Source: Stutzerimonas stutzeri (GTDB lineage Bacteria; Pseudomonadota; Gammaproteobacteria; Pseudomonadales; Pseudomonadaceae). From it: DNA of 64,000 nucleotides. Each line of letters begins with the position of its first letter. Position 1 is the stretch's first letter. Under the pieces are notes generated by a model. The model was not told where the DNA came from. It did no database searches and saw nothing but the letters and a program-made list of their open reading frames with translations. Location of the stretch: contig NZ_CP036186.1 in NCBI RefSeq assembly GCF_015291885.1, forward strand, positions 3,375,001 to 3,439,000, written 5' to 3'. Of this stretch, positions 63,279 through 64,000 are shown piece by piece. The translations under genes and the position numbers were made by a program.

Positions 63279-64000
63279 TCAGTCGTCTCCGAGCGACAGC
63301 AGCGAGGCGTTGCCGCCCACCGCTGTGGTGTTGGTGGAGGTGGTGCGCTCGTTGGCGAAGCGCAGCACATAGCTGGGGCCGCCCGCCTTCGGACCGGTGC
63401 CGGACAGGCCGCAACCGCCGAACGGCTGCACGCCGACCACGGCACCAATCTGGTTGCGATTGACGTAGAGGTTGCCGACCCGCGCCAGTTGCTCGATGCG
63501 TTCGGCGGTTTCCTCGTTGCGGCTGTGCACGCCGAGGGTCAGGCCGTAGCCGGTACCGTTGATCGCCGCGACGACCTTTTCCAGGTCCGCCGCGTCGTAG
63601 CGCACCACGTGCAGCACGGGGCCGAACTGCTCCTTCTTGAGCTGGTGAATGCCGTCGATCTCGAAGGCCACCGGTGCCACGAAGTGACCATTGAGGCCAG
63701 CCGGCAACGTCGCTTCGGCGATCAGGCGCCCTTCGCTCTTGAGCTGCTGGATATGCGCCAGCAGGCCTTCGCGGGCTTCCTGGTCGATCACCGGACCGAT
63801 GTCGTTCTCGCGCAGATGGGTCGGGCCAATCTTCAGCTCGGCCATGGCGCCCTTGAGCAGCTCTATCACGCGGTCGGCGATGTCACGCTGCACATAGAGC
63901 ACGCGCAACGCCGAGCAGCGCTGGCCGGCACTGGTGAAGGCGGAACCGACGGCATCCTTGATCACCTGCTCGGGCAGCGCGGTGGAGTCGACGATCATCG
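63279..64000 (-). CDS. putA: PutA C-terminal part (delta1-pyrroline-5-carboxylate dehydrogenase), partial
   Basis: The last approximately 240 residues of a bifunctional proline dehydrogenase/P5C dehydrogenase, cut by the window edge. The aldehyde dehydrogenase nucleophile is in SAGQRCSALRVLYVQ, and KKEQFGPVLHV and GNLYVNRNQIGAVVGVQPFG follow. It ends with the usual short tail. The full protein oxidises proline to glutamate and in many bacteria represses putP. It lies next to putP in the same orientation. Confidence 0.93.
   Translation of the reverse strand, partial: MIVDSTALPEQVIKDAVGSAFTSAGQRCSALRVLYVQRDIADRVIELLKGAMAELKIGPTHLRENDIGPVIDQEAREGLLAHIQQLKSEGRLIAEATLPAGLNGHFVAPVAFEIDGIHQLKKEQFGPVLHVVRYDAADLEKVVAAINGTGYGLTLGVHSRNEETAERIEQLARVGNLYVNRNQIGAVVGVQPFGGCGLSGTGPKAGGPSYVLRFANERTTSTNTTAVGGNASLLSLGDD

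Noticed and set aside
1..64000. CRISPR array
   Set aside because: No series of regularly spaced repeats of 24-37 bp with unique spacers was seen. The repeated palindromes are few and irregularly spaced.

Overview
The window looks like chromosome of a high-GC gammaproteobacterium of the Pseudomonas stutzeri (Stutzerimonas) type. Support comes from a napEDABC periplasmic nitrate reductase operon, the dcd / mrp(apbC) / metG / rsuA housekeeping block, P. aeruginosa-type large pcaI and pcaJ subunits with PcaR, paired putP genes next to putA, a ZnuD-like zinc receptor and scattered palindromic REP-like repeats. No 16S or whole-gene comparison was possible, so the genus is an inference.

Layout. (1) 1-4.4 kb: small accessory genes (GFA-type, GrpB-type, Rid, DUF523). 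A secreted-protein gene here is split by a complete IS5-type element with a CTAG target duplication. A fossil of YggS-like and SHMT-like coding sequence follows. (2) 4.4-7.7 kb: a BenE-type transporter divergent from a MocR-type regulator. (3) 8-19.1 kb: an apparent catabolic island. It has a 2-oxoglutarate/Fe(II) oxygenase, an alpha/beta hydrolase, an NMT1/THI5-type ABC importer, a nucleoside/nucleobase deaminase, an SDR and a CMD-family protein. A convergent AraC-type regulator follows, and divergent from it a BMP-type nucleoside ABC importer that lacks its binding protein. (4) 19.1-21.6 kb: repeat DNA, a NERD nuclease-like protein, a winged-helix remnant beside twin palindromes, and a SIMPL protein. 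(5) 21.9-26 kb: napEDABC. (6) 26.1-31.8 kb: dcd, a cold-shock gene, mrp, metG, a CWC protein, rsuA and tRNA-Gly(CCC).

(7) 31.8-50.7 kb: a shrunken integrative element of the ICEclc/PAGI-2 type. It is bounded by an exact 18-bp duplication of the 3' end of tRNA-Gly. It keeps the integrase, a MobH relaxase, an AbiE toxin-antitoxin pair, a DUF3742 protein and a TraG-N protein, but almost none of the type IV secretion genes. An 8.7-kb Tn3-family transposon has cut into the TraG-N gene. It carries a pbr/cad-type heavy-metal module: a MerR regulator, a P1B ATPase and a fused PAP2 phosphatase-signal peptidase II. A Met/His-rich secreted protein sits in an extra left-end segment.

(8) 51-56 kb: the lower beta-ketoadipate pathway (pcaR, pcaI, pcaJ, pcaF, pcaD). 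pcaD carries an in-frame amber codon and is probably dead. (9) 56-64 kb: a DUF1206 membrane protein, two near-identical putP proline symporter genes flanking a znuD-like receptor and a DUF3203 gene, and the 3' end of putA at the window edge.

The nearest thing to an unusual system is the composite mobile region in (7), which combines anti-phage/TA cargo, metal resistance and a mobilisation-only backbone. Next is the uncharacterised nucleobase-like catabolic cluster in (3).
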